The notes under the pieces: generated by a model | Told to the model about the DNA's origin: nothing | Databases searched by the model: none | Seen by the model: the letters and a program-made list of their open reading frames with translations, nothing else | Program-made: the position numbers and the translations under genes | Part shown: positions 43,831 through 54,649 of the stretch, piece by piece | Layout of the letters: each line of letters begins with the position of its first letter | Numbering within the stretch: position 1 is the stretch's first letter | From: Ophioderma brevispina | Lineage: Eukaryota; Echinodermata; Ophiuroidea; Amphilepidida; Ophiodermatidae | Assembly: GCA_023653785.1 (NCBI GenBank) | Contig: JAMKCH010088071.1 | Span: forward strand, 35,162 to 99,161 | Direction of reading: 5' to 3' | Length of the DNA stretch: 64,000 nt

Positions 43831-43834
43831 GGTG

Positions 43835-45940
43835 AAGTAGGGTTTTTTAAAATAAGTAAACTTATTAAGTGTTTGCTGCACTTTGAATGCCCAATCATGA
43901 AGTCTATGGGTAAAGCCTTAACAAAAAAATATAAATGGAACCAACGGGATATAACGGCAAAGGCGGAATGCTGACTCGATATCGCCCCCGCCATAAAGGA
44001 GCGTGTTTAAATTGCAAACTTTTTGAACAACACTACAACATTTATAGAGGACACCTAGCAAAAAGGACAGATGTTGAATAAACCTTAACTACCCTGGTAC
44101 TGCAATTTGGTATAGAGCAAAAAGAGATATGGATATTTAAAACAAACATTGCGAAAAGGACTTAATTGTGGGCACAAAATACGCATGACACTCAACCATT
44201 CTTAGAATTCAATTGCCTTTTTTTTCTTCAAACTTAGATGAAACTTAAATAAAAAATAAAAACAAACATTAAAAAAATCGTAGCACGACTATATTCAATC
44301 AAAAAAGGATTACATTTGCCAAAATCAAATGAGACTTTGATTTGTTTGACGCCAGAACTAAACTAATTCCAAAAAGGATGTGCCTCTAATAAAATGCCAA
44401 AAAAAATAAACAGACATTGCCCACTTTGTATTGACGGAATGCCTCACTTGGCTTGGCATTTCTCAGAATGAATTACCCAAAGCGGCAGTTAAATATTTGT
44501 AACACTCTGGACAAGCAATAGGGCAAATCAATAATTAAGTCCCCATAACGATTTTTTTTTCATGATACGAAGAACGACAAAACTAAAAGAGGGCAAAGGG
44601 ACTTAAACCAATCGTTTGGGTCATTATACCCACAAACACATCACAACATTGCTATCAATGATAATGCTAATGATGGTGGGATTAATAAGTTATCATGGAC
44701 CCAAATTTTACGGCAAACTCGACCCAAAATCTTATGTTTGGGTAATGTGAATGATAAAATGAACACCATTGGAAGTCCCAACTGATTGACTGCGGGGAAC
44801 AATAGTGCCAATAGACCTACTTGTGGTACGCCCCATGAAGTACTTAGTGCCACACAAATTATAATCACACTACCAGAAGGAGGCATATCAGCATGAACTT
44901 TGGTACATAGTTTTCAGGCTTTTGATTCCAGTTGCACCTCCTCCATCTGCTTGTAATTGCGATTATATATGTGTTTTATATGATGGAAAATAAATGAGTT
45001 GAGTTGAGTAGAGTAGATTGGAAATTTAGCCTGAAAAATTACCTGATAATAATAATTGATCTGGACATTAGGCACATCATGTAACGGATGCTGAGGGACA
45101 AAGGAGTAAACCAAAGCGATGTTGGTTCAACCATACCCCACTAACATTCATACCATCGCCTATCATTGTTATCTTGAATATAATTTAGTATCCTTAAATA
45201 CAATTTAAAAACCTGATTACCAAAAATAGATGACGGTAGGATAATAGAATTACGCACGGACCCGACCGTTACCCACACCTAGGTTGGGTAATTGCAATGC
45301 CTGGTTTTTATTTTGTAAACTTTCAATATTTTGTACCTTTAAATGTACATTTTGGATATATGCATGAACGCACCGCCGGATAGATGGGTGCCACTGTTAT
45401 GAAAGGTGAGTTCCTTAATCAAATGTGAATGAATAAAACTGAAATGAATGGAATTGCATTGCAGCAACTCTAATGATTGAATGCAGGATCGATATTGCTA
45501 ATAGACATAACTACTGGTCAATACCAACTTAAGTCACTTAATGCCACGTAATCCATATTCACACACCAGTAGGAGGCCCAAAAGCATTATATTTGTATTA
45601 ACAGATTGTTATTAGCCACTGTTCGTATCAAATTTACCTGTTAATATGATCGGACTTTGGCAACTGTTGTCTCGGTTGATGATGGCTCTGAACTGGGTCT
45701 GATGTATTGTTGATAGTGTGTATTTTTTGTCGGTACTGCCGTTACAAAGTCTATGTGATGATTCAGTACATTTGTTGTAGTCCCCTTGACATGATTCCAA
45801 TCACTACTTGAAATTGATGATTCATCGTGGGTGTGACTCAAATCTCTACTTCCACCTTGTTATTGTTGGATTGTTGTGTATTTTCTTGACGATCTCCACA
45901 TTGTTCAAATAATCTAATGCAGGCTGTAACACCGGGCTTG
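43835..45940. other. Gene-free interior of the inverted-repeat unit
   Basis: Near 44980-45015 a GATGGAAAATAAATGAGTTGAGTTGAG word resembles a retroposon 3' tail, but no body was recognised. Nothing else could be supported. Confidence 0.4.
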
Positions 45941-45945
45941 TACAT

Positions 45946-46500
45946 CTAGTATGCTTCCCCAAGCGGCCGACGGGGGAATTGCCGATGAGTTATCTGCAAC
46001 TCAAACTGACTGCACTGCTCAGGGTCTGGCATTAGATTATGAGTCCGTTTCGTGCCTATGCCTTCCATATTACAGCTATCAGTAATGTTCGCAGCGATGA
46101 CAGCTAATTCGTATTTCAAAAGATGGGTACTGATCATACAAATCACATTATATCCAATGACATGCACTGTATTAAATTCCAAAGACCGATGATGTGATGT
46201 CAGAATCCGTGTAACACCAAAAGCAATCATGCCAAGACTTAAATTAGCGCGGAATTCCAAGTGCAAAGCAAAATTTTTGATACTCTTAGGTCGAAGGATG
46301 ACAGATGTGAAGCGAAATGCTAATCCAACTAAACGCGACCATAAAGGCGCGTTGCCATTGGGGACAGAGAACCAAACTGAAAAAGCAAGGCTTGTGATGC
46401 CACAACCCTTGCTACCATAAAACAGAACGATGACTACAGACCTATAGGCTGTTGCTACGTGCGACCGGCACAGAACTAACGTCGACATGGCACGGCACAT
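45946..46500 (-). other. Longest open frame in the window, not recognised
   Basis: 184 codons starting MCRAMSTLVLCRSHVATAYRS. It has a few hydrophobic stretches (around residues 8-45 and 100-130) but no motif or fold I can name, no splice or promoter context, and a plus-strand open frame overlaps it. It lies in the interior of the inverted-repeat unit, so it could be a remnant of a protein once encoded by a large transposon, or chance. No function is proposed. Confidence 0.2.
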
Positions 46501-47116
46501 TTAACGGAGACTACGCAATAGTACCGTGCCATATGGCTTAATTAAATATGAAATGAGCCAAACATTCATGACAGTGGTGTGGGGGTTTTTTTTTTTTTTT
46601 GTGGTAAATTTGCGTCCTCGTTACTTAGCATTCGAAACGGTATTTTTTATATATTTTAAGGCTAAAAATATTACAATATTATTTTTATGGTATCATTTTT
46701 GTTATTGATATAGGATTTTTACATTGCATAAAGGGTCAGGTAATACTCATTGTGGTGACATTGGGCTAAAATTTAGACCCTTTATATATTGCATAAAACA
46801 GAAATTCTATATATAAATGTCAGAAGTGATTGATAGTATTGCTGATGATTAAATTTGTTTTGCTAAGAAATTAATAAATCTTGTATTTTAAGGTTTTGCT
46901 CAAAAATACGGATTTTTTGACCCAAAAAAACACCCCTGCCACCAAAGTTTTTGACCACAAACCATCTTTTTTAAAATTATTTATTACTGTCTTTTCGAAT
47001 AATAGAAGTGGTTGCGTTTGTTTACCGAGGGGAGGGGTTGTCGACAATTTTGCAGTCCAAACCGCTCCACTAAACAAAAATGTACAGAAAAATGTAGTGT
47101 TCATACTTGTTGCAAT

Positions 47117-47259
47117 AGCCAGCCCATGTTGGTGGACAAGATAGACGCATTCCAGTACTACAGTACATTCACCTGTCAATTGATCCCTGTGCAATCGCTA
47201 AACATGGAGCGATTGACAGGTGAATGTTTGTATCTTGTCCACCAACATGTGTGGTGGCT
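47117..47259. mobile_element. Palindromic fold-back element
   Basis: Arms starting AGCCAGCCCATGTTGGTGGA and mirrored by TCCACCAACATG...GTGGCT, with inner arms ACATTCACCTGTCAAT and CGATTGACAGGTGAATGT. About 143 bases in all, with a short loop near 47190. Confidence 0.8.
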
Positions 47260-47419
47260 GACTTCATATTGAATACGGTCTATAGCACCGATCATTATTG
47301 AGGAGAGTGAAAATAAAACTGCAAACCGGTCTGTTGAAGACACAGATCAGGATGGTGAACTTCAGAATTAATGGTATATTATATATTGCATAGCTGGAGC
47401 AATTTGTACAACAACCAAT

Positions 47420-48390
47420 TTAGCCTTTTTAGCTAGTTAAGATATTCTAATTTACAGAACTGGTAACATTTCATTTTAATCGGTTAACTCTCTCAGGCAC
47501 TTCCCCTGTGAGGAGGCTCACGTACCTCGTGTGAATCCAAGCTGGCTACAAGCAAATATTTAATAATAATGTATATTAGCGTTGTGTAAGGGTTCAGCTT
47601 TAGCTTATTTTGCTTAATGCTTAGGTAGCTTGCCTTTGTCAATATGCGTAATTCAACCCATGCTTTTATTCAATGCTTGCTTTATTTTTGCTTATGCTTA
47701 GGTAGCTCGCCTTTGTTAATATGCGTAATTCACACATGCTTTTATTCATTGCTTGCTTATTTGTTTTGCTAATTTTAGGTAGGTTGTCCTAAAATGTAGT
47801 GGGAAGCTCTTCCATTAGTTTCGTTTGCTTTTGCTTAATTATTTGCTTGCCTCAATTCTTAGGACGCTCCTTAAGATTCGGTCTGCGTAAGTCACCAGCC
47901 GCGAGGCCTATGTTAATTTTTACGTTGCTTATACTTGCTATATGCACTCCCCGCCTAAAAAATCCGAACTATGTTGAAATGGCCATCAACGTGCTCAAAC
48001 TTGCTTTCAAATGAACGCGCCAAGCCAGCTGGATAAATCTCTCAAACTTCCACATCATGCTTCGTTATCAATGCATTACGGACACAGGTCCATAAGCAAA
48101 CACATTACGCGAACAACGCTCCTGGCATTTATTATTATAATTCAACTACATACCTTTTTAACACAGTAATTTATATCGTTCGGATTTTTTAGGCGGGGAG
48201 TATATATAGGCCTATATAGCTTTGCTGCTTTGCTGAAGCCTTAGACGTTATGAAATTATGAAATGCGTGATCATTACAGTACATGTACTAGATTTTAATG
48301 TGCAATAAAATGTTGATACTTGATGGCTGACAACATGGCAATAGAAAGTTGTGCTGCATGTTTATTTCCTGTGTAAGGGTAAAATACCAG
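47420..48390 (-). repeat. Right arm of the large inverted repeat
   Basis: Reverse complement of the left arm at 35630-36475, with the same order of blocks. It is longer because of a 254-base MITE at 47947-48200. The three subterminal units are well preserved at 47595-47790. Beyond 48390 similarity fades; a weak TTG.GGTTGAAATAT word may extend it a little. Confidence 0.85.
47947..48200. mobile_element. MITE inserted in the right arm
   Basis: CTCCCCGCCTAAAAAATCCG at the left and CGGATTTTTTAGGCGGGGAG at the right are perfect inverted ends of at least 20 bases. The flanks TATATGCA and TATATATA agree at 6 of 8 positions, consistent with an old 8-base duplication. The left arm of the large repeat lacks this segment, so it inserted after the two arms were in place. 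Confidence 0.85.
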
Positions 48391-48399
48391 ATTGCCTAA

Positions 48400-50478
48400 A
48401 ATTGCAAGTTTTGTGTTAAATATATGCAATATTGGTCGTCTGGAGTATATTTCAACAACAACAAATAGTTTCCAAAATGATGTAAGCACTAGGTATTCTT
48501 CGTCTCTTTGCGAAATTTGCGCGTTTTGAAAACAAAAAATTACTTTTAATTTCCATCCAAATACTAAAATTCAATTTCGTGCGCATTGCATTATAAAAAA
48601 AATCCTCCAGGAAAGTGGTGGTGGTGGGTGGGGTGGGGGGTGTTGGGAGGGAGAGCTTACCATTTACATTTTTGTCATGATCAAGCTGTCAAATTCTAGC
48701 AGAGTTTTGCAATGTTTGCACATTTCCTGTAAATGTCAATGAGCATACCAAACAAGCTCTTGGTTTTCAATATCAATTTCAATGATATATTTTATTTCTA
48801 GGTAGGATTTGTCGGTGTCCTCATTTGCTGGAGTTTTGCGTTAAAAACCGTTACCCAAATTGACCGTAACTGTATTCTAGACTTTTGTCTGCATCGTACG
48901 CTGTGTGACCTAGGGGATTCCATGTGATGTCATGACAGCGCGTTATTCGTTGAACTGGCAACTTTTCGTATAAAGCATTACTGTCAGTTAAAAAATTTCC
49001 TATAGCTCGGTAAGCTGACTTACAAAAAATTAATAATACAAGTTTGTATTTTTTGTTCTTTAAAAAAAAATGCGGCGGAACTTAATGGAAACACACGTTT
49101 TCTTCGGATACAAACAATATGGGTTCATATCCATTTGCGTGTCATTGTCACGCATTAATGTGCCTGTGGATATGACAAAAACAATAAACAGCATACAAAT
49201 TTAGTCAAAATTTCAGAGAAGCTAAAGTAAGTCAATGTCTAATGCTGTAGTAATTTCTGACAGCGGCGAAATTTCAAAGACCTAAATATGAACTTTCTTA
49301 TAGTTTGTGATTGTGATTTATGTTCAAAATAGGCCGTATTTTCAGCGTGTTCATCAAATAAAAGTTAATATCTTTCTTACTTTGCAATTGGACGCTTTCA
49401 CGGGAGGTCAATAGGTTAACTTAACCAGACCTGCCTCCAGAACAGCCCAAGCATGCAGAGAATACAAAGGAGTCACCTGCATAAATAGCTGAAATTTCCA
49501 GGTGAACCAGGTGCATGTATTCTATTCTTCGCATGCTTGGATGATCTGGACTTCAAACAAAAGTCCATTCAATATAATTACCTTCCATGAAAGGGCCCAA
49601 AAGTATTTCAGAGTAGGTATTGAACATCTGTCATGAATCTCGTTGTATGGAGGTCTTGCACCTCACTCATGCATAACCTATAACAAAAGGCGTTAGTTCC
49701 CGTAGTATTCATCATTCAGATCAATTTAATACCCGGCCTCAACATACTTGTGCTATTCAAAGTGTGACCCATACTTTTATGCATACATATCCAACGTGCA
49801 TGTCGGGCTGTAGATTTAGAAAGTCTCCAGAAATTTTGAATGGACTTTGCCATTCCCGGCAAGATGGCCGCTAATCCGAAAGGTGGAAGACCTCTATTGC
49901 ATGTCTGCATTCATATAATAGTAAATTTATATCACTCAGTCACATCTAGCTATTGCCTTTCATATTGTTTTAGACTTTTGAAATTATAAGTCAAAATGCA
50001 ACCCCTTTTTGGTTGAGGACACTTATCTTTCCAAGTTATTAAAGGGGCATGTTGTAATCCAAAGCATCATTCCCTCTTTTTACCTAAAAATTGAGTTTTT
50101 AAAATCATCTGTACCGTTGGCCTAACAATAGTATGTGTGGTTAATCTTACGTGCAAATTTGATCTACTCTGGAAGAAATTCGTAATTTTGTATTTTCTCT
50201 CCGTAAACGGACAGAAATTACAACACAGTGGCCTATGGGACACTGTCATACAAACATTAACCGTGATACAAACATTTGTTCATAACATCAAAACGGCCCG
50301 TCAGAATCAACTGGAATTGTGGAAATATCGGGGATATCTAGTAAGGCACACACAAAAATGAGGTTCAAGGATCACGAAATACACCTTTAAGTAAGTATTG
50401 TATAAATGAGAGAGCTGACATTGTACTATCTTTACTTGCAGCTGAGATAATTTCTTCTATTGCTTTCGTTAATTTCAG
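48400..50478. other. Upstream intron of cassette B
   Basis: No exon was recognised. Blocks near 48440-48530 (TATTGGTC.TCTGGAGTA.AT and TTTGCGCGTTTTGAAA) resemble 60150-60250, and 50112-50200 (CCGTTGGCCTAACAATAGTATGTGTG, ATCTTACGTGCAAA, CGTAATTTTGTATTTTC) resembles 60598-60660. The B-to-C duplication therefore includes this intron. An inverted pair AAGCATGCAGAGAATACA/TGTATTC...GCATGCTT lies near 49450-49540. Confidence 0.6.
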
Positions 50479-50586
50479 ATTGTGCTGAGGATGAATACAG
50501 TTGTGGAAATAATATTTGCATACCTAGTATCTATCGATGTGATTACATTACTGATTGTGAAGACAACAGCGACGAAATTGACGAAT
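50479..50586 (+). CDS. LDLa exon, one repeat (cassette B, exon 2)
   Basis: A 108-base exon after TTCGTTAATTTCAG and before GTAAGA, phase 1 on both sides. It encodes one LDLa repeat, CAEDEYSCGNNICIP to DCEDNSDEIDE, with the last cysteine again split across the junction with the next exon. It differs from its cassette A copy by a few residues (RCRTN to SCGNN, SYY to SIY). The calcium-site acids are intact. No exon equivalent to the two-repeat exon at 27637 was found upstream. Confidence 0.9.
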
Positions 50587-50897
50587 GTAAGATATTATCT
50601 AGAATGTTCGTCCAGCCCTTCTTTTCATCATTGATATGAAATACGATAATACATTACGCATTTAGAATATCTGTCAAAGTTTAATGATTACGCGTTTCAC
50701 ATCTTCCTTCTCAATGTTCCGTTCTTTGGTGATTTCTTTCAAGGTTTCATAATCAGGTGTTAAATTACTTGGCTGCCATCGTATGGACATTCCCATCTTC
50801 TATGTCAATGATCCGAATCGTTCTTTGGTGTTTTTTTTTAATTTGGGCGATATATGTTAAAACTATTCATCGGCGATTAAATTTTGTTTTATTATAG

Positions 50898-51263
50898 GCG
50901 ATTGCAACCTAGAAATTGAATTCGCTTGCGTCGGCGGCGGGTGTGTTAATGCCACGTGGGTTTGTGACGGGGAACCAGACTGTTACGATGGAAGCGATGA
51001 AGAAGGAAACTGCACCTGCGCAGAAAATCAGTTTACCTGTGCGGATAACTCATTGTGTGTACCTGATTATTATACGTGTGATTACTTCTATGACTGCGCT
51101 GACTACAGTGATGAAATTTTGGATTGTATCTGCGACCCGTCTTACGAATTCGAGTGTGACGGTGGAGGATGCATCAATGGCACGTGGTATTGTGATGGTG
51201 AAGAAGACTGCTATGATGGAAGTGATGAAAGCAGATGTGGAACAACTGAGATGCCAACAATCG
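50898..51263 (+). CDS. LDLa exon, three repeats (cassette B, exon 3)
   Basis: A 366-base exon after TTTTATTATAG and before GTAAGG, phase 1 on both sides. It has the same three LDLa repeats as 29570: [33 protein letters not shown] and [17 protein letters not shown], each closing with an intact acidic motif, then GTTEMPTIG. All 18 cysteines are present. Differences from cassette A are mostly single substitutions (for example TWVCDG to TWYCDG in the third repeat), so both copies are still plausible coding exons. Confidence 0.93.
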
Positions 51264-51560
51264 GTAAGGCTTTTTAAGACCATTGATCCTTTCGTATTTT
51301 GTTTGTTTGCCATCACATCAATATGGCAGCTACAAGGTATCAATCTAATTAGAAATTTACATTTTTTAGGTTCCTTGTAAAAGAATATTTAAAATGTCGA
51401 TATTTAAATTCATAAAATTGGTTTATTTGAAAATAATTATTTTTCATTTCATATTGTTACACACTTTGTGTTTGAAGTTGGATTAACAGGCCTGTTTTTT
51501 TTGGCAAAATATAATGAGTAATATGAACAGCCCTTTTTGCGTCCTAAATCCTTTATTAAG

Positions 51561-51794
51561 AGCCAACGTGTCCACCTGGACAGTTCATGTGCGATGATGG
51601 AACGTGTATCCAAGAGAGTTGGGCATGTGACGGTGTTTCCGATTGCGATAGTGGTTCTGACGAGGAGGAAAGCTTTTGCGCTACTTGTCCTTTCCGGTTC
51701 CTTTGCACGAATGGCAGGTGCACAAATTTGCAAAATGTTTGTGACGGAAGAAATCAGTGCGGGGACAACAGCGACGAAGATCAAGTGTGTGTGG
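51561..51794 (+). CDS. LDLa exon, two repeats (cassette B, exon 4)
   Basis: A 234-base exon (78 codons) after CCTTTATTAAG and before GTAGGT, phase 1 on both sides. It encodes EPTCPPGQFMCDDGTCIQ to DCDSGSDEEESFC, then CPFRFLCTNGRCTN to QCGDNSDEDQVC: two six-cysteine LDLa repeats with calcium-binding acids. The second repeat has N-Q-C in place of the usual D-C before the acidic turn. The acceptor has no strong polypyrimidine tract, so splicing should be checked. It is nearly identical to the exon at 62641. Confidence 0.88.
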
Positions 51795-51849
51795 GTAGGT
51801 TGCTCAATTTTGAACTTGAATACACATAAATAATAACTAAATAAGTTTC

Positions 51850-52000
51850 GCATTTATATTACGTCGTTCACAATGTGTCAAAGCGCTTTACATTTAATCT
51901 GCTGCCACCAGAATACATCAGCTGCCAAATGCTCAAGCATCAAGCACATACCCAACATTTCACAAAACTTTAACTACACATAACATTACTACAGAACTCG
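51850..52000 (-). mobile_element. Possible SINE body fragment
   Basis: About 55 bases after the exon, GCATTTATAT...CAATGTGTCAAAGCGCTTTACA resembles the body of the tRNA-headed element at 62930-63155, which lies at the same distance behind the sister exon. A shared position implies insertion before the B/C duplication. No tRNA head is preserved here. Confidence 0.4.
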
Positions 52001-52124
52001 CATTCACAGTTGAACAAACCTTACACAAAGTTGATTTTATTTTACCTGAACTTTGAGGTAGATTTGGTTGTTTCCGTTTTAATAAATTTTGTGTAATCGT
52101 TTACTGTGTACGCTATTCTTTCAG

Positions 52125-52430
52125 AAATACTTTCCCCGTCTATCGAGGATATTGGAGGAAATTCTATCACCCTCACTTGGCCCGAACCTCCACCTGAATT
52201 ACCGGGTGACCTTGAACGTGCCATCACACAGTATGCTGTAACATTAACTCCACAAGATGGCGGGCCTCCACAAACTGCCTATGTTTCTGCTGAAGCCGGG
52301 GAACCTTATACTATATCAGGCTTAGAGCCGGAAACTACATATGACATCGAAGTAAATCCGGTTATTTTTACGGAAGGGCAAGGAGAAGACACCTACAATC
52401 TTCCGGCGCCCCTACTTACATTTAATACGA
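52125..52430 (+). CDS. Internal exon encoding an FN3 domain
   Basis: A 306-base exon (102 codons) after CGCTATTCTTTCAG and before GTGAGT, phase 1 on both sides. It encodes ILSPSIEDIGGNSITLTWPE, then a Pro/Glu loop, AITQYAVTLTPQDGGP, the EPYTISGLEPETTYDIEV segment with the FN3 L-x-P-x-T-x-Y signature, and a terminal strand ending LLTFNTS. The conserved Trp of strand B and Tyr of strand F are present. It is the module right after the LDLa exons of cassette B and belongs to the same family as the exons at 2669 and 12936. Confidence 0.93.
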
Positions 52431-53480
52431 GTGAGTATAATATAACGTAACCCAAAAGGTCCAACTGTTGCTAGTGTTTTCAGTCCGAGTTATAGACCAG
52501 TTAGGGAGCGATCACTATTTACGCCAAGGAGAGGAATGGGTGAATTTCAACATTTTAAAGGATCAAATTCCTTCCTTAAAGTAACAAAAACACGATCAGA
52601 CCCCCCTTGATTTGATCTTCAACCAGTTATGTGATTTCACAATAAAATCAATATCATTTTGTTCCAAAAGATGTATATGCTGCATTAAAATGAGATACTG
52701 TCTTCGACTTTGCAATCGTAATTATATTACCTCTGCTGCCCATTATTGAAAATGCAGCATTCTGATTGGTCAGTTTTCTGCCCATTATTCTGCAATGATG
52801 GGTCGCCAATTCATTGTCTTATTACATGAAGCTGTTTTAGGTAATAGAATAGAAATAAGGGTGCAGTGGCAATTTATGGGCTTGAATGTATCCACGGCCA
52901 GAAAAACTTTCAATAATGGCTCGGCTGCGCCTCGCCCATTCAGTAGTTTTTGACCTGGACATATTATTCGCCCATTAAATGCACACGTGCAAACCCTTTA
53001 TTTCTAAAATAGATCGTAAAACTGACATGCACAAACCACTGTTTTAATGATGTTTCTTCAAAAAGTTTAATTGCGCAAAGCGCAAGATGTTTTTGTGTCG
53101 TGGCACCATTTTGTTGTTAAGTTTATAATGGGGTTGAAAAAGAGCTGTAAAACTAGTCGACGAGGGGTTATTTTGCAGAATTGTGGGATTCTCATGACAA
53201 GCGGTTCGCCAATTTCCTAACAAATTATGGAAGAAGTAACTCGAATTAGAAAACTTCAAAGAGGCGATGGGAATCAGCAGGCTTGGTTGACACTTGGATG
53301 AATCTGGTTTTGTTTAATTCACTTTCATTCATTCGGCGGAATTGCATAAAAAAGAATTTTAATGTTTTGGAAGGTTAATCTGCGTAATTGAAATAAAGCA
53401 AATTTGATCGTTTTATAGCTGAGTGCCACAAAAGGTCACGGTAAGCGGATGTGGAAGCTTTCAATTGGTCTTTAAAAAAT
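52431..53480. other. Intron after the cassette B FN3 exon
   Basis: AT-rich. TTCTGATTGGTCAGTTTTCTGCCCATTATTCTGCAATGATGGGTC-like sequence near 52750-52810 and an inverted partner near 52910-52985 (AATGGCTCGGC...GCCCATT) hint at a DNA-element relic. Nothing coding was found. Confidence 0.45.
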
Positions 53481-53489
53481 GTCATAGGT

Positions 53490-53594
53490 TTCCAGCAAAT
53501 CTCCGAAATAGTAACTACACAGGCAAGCTCTACAGACGCAAGTAATACGGAATCAGCACAAAGGAGATAGCACAACTGGTCCTGAAAACAACAG
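53490..53594 (+). pseudogene. Possible decayed Ser/Thr linker exon
   Basis: After AGGTTTCCAG the frame QISEIVTTQASSTDASNTES is rich in Ser and Thr like the linker exon at 25524, but it stops after 24 codons. A GTAAAT donor follows at 53595. Position and composition suggest a remnant linker between two FN3 modules; this is weak evidence. Confidence 0.3.
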
Positions 53595-53623
53595 GTAAAT
53601 TCGTCTATTTTTTCTTGTTTCAG

Positions 53624-53855
53624 AGCACATGGTTTGCAGAAGTAGTTGGACCGACTGAGGTGTTATGGAATCCCAAGACAGATTACTATTATATATAATG
53701 TGTCACCAGATGAAAAGTTTGGACAGCCCGTCGATAGTGGAGAGGAGGCAGAATCTGCTTCAAAATCTATATTATTTCCTACAGGAATGTGGCAAATTAA
53801 ATGGTTAGTGGTTAGTGAACTCAACGCAGAAGTTATACCTCCTTGTCTAAGAAGT
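53624..53855 (+). pseudogene. Possible decayed FN3 exon
   Basis: After TTTCTTGTTTCAG, pieces in two frames resemble an FN3 fold: STWFAEVVGPTEVLWNP in the first, then YNVSPDEKFGQPVDSGEEAE and MWQIKWLVVSELNAEV in the second. The pattern Y-x-V-x-x-S...S-G-E...Y/W-x-I-x-V is FN3-like. A stop interrupts the first frame after about 23 codons. No clear donor was identified. Confidence 0.4.
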
Positions 53856-54204
53856 ATGATATGAAATCAAACAGAGTTGCCAATTAATGGCTTGTAGTTG
53901 TTTAGGGATTTTTTTGCCAGCGGAGGGTTTCCCACATAAGAGTATTAGAAGGGACAAAGGTACGTCGATTTCTTGCTGAGGTTTTTTTTGGGTGGGGGGG
54001 GGGTAAACCAGAGAAAAATGTGGCCGATTCATCGGTTTCATTAAAAGAATTAAGATAAACTGGCCTTTCCTGTTTACCAACCATCTTACAAAGGGAAAGC
54101 AAGACTTTTTTGTATTCCGTTGTATCCAAAACACCGGCGTCAAAGTCAGTTTGTTGTGTGTGTTGCTCGATCCACAAGTCATTTGGTAAAGGCTTGTGGT
54201 GGTG

Positions 54205-54645
54205 GTTCAGGATTTGTTCAACTGTGTTTTTGGGTGATCCGGGGGCCGCGTGTATCCATGATACGACGTCCTTAACATGGCCCCCTATTTGAGGCTGGGG
54301 CCGATTGGGAACAATCAGTCAGGGTGTCCACCCTTTTTTATTCGACATGACGCGAGTGTACCATGCTACCGTGTGACTCTCTTGACACGGGACCGACCGG
54401 CTACGTCCCTCCGACGGACGGGGGGTGCGTTCATGATACATTTGCCCAATTTCCAATGAACCATGGAGATAGCGGTATTGTATTTAATCACCATAGCTGG
54501 TATCAGATCAAATCCAGAATGATAGTACCCGAATAAATCCCAGAGGTGCCACGACCCCACCGGGAATCGCACCCGGGAATTTTTTATGGTAAATTTTGCC
54601 GCAGAGGGCAAGCACCCTAACCGCTAGGCCACGCTCTCCACCTCA
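54205..54645 (-). mobile_element. Long tRNA-headed SINE-like element, copy 2
   Basis: On the minus strand the head reads GGAGAGCGTGGCCTAGCGGT, with an A-box-like word, followed by CCCGGGTGCGATTCCCG, a B-box-like word at 54561-54576. The body shares many blocks with 24885-25262, out to TATCATGGATACACGCGGCC near 54240-54260. The more complete head here shows that the family derives from a tRNA, with a GTGGCCTAGCGGTTAGGGTG start typical of class II or Leu/Ser-like heads. Confidence 0.75.
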
Positions 54646-54649
54646 AAAA

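Noticed and set aside
35630..48390. Calling the unit a Polinton/Maverick
   Set aside because: Only long inverted arms support it. No polymerase B, integrase, ATPase or protease motif was found and no 6-bp duplication was established.
50898..51263. Bacterial or viral origin of the window
   Set aside because: Phase-1 introns with GT/AG borders, LDLa and FN3 exons, LINEs and SINEs show an animal nuclear genome.
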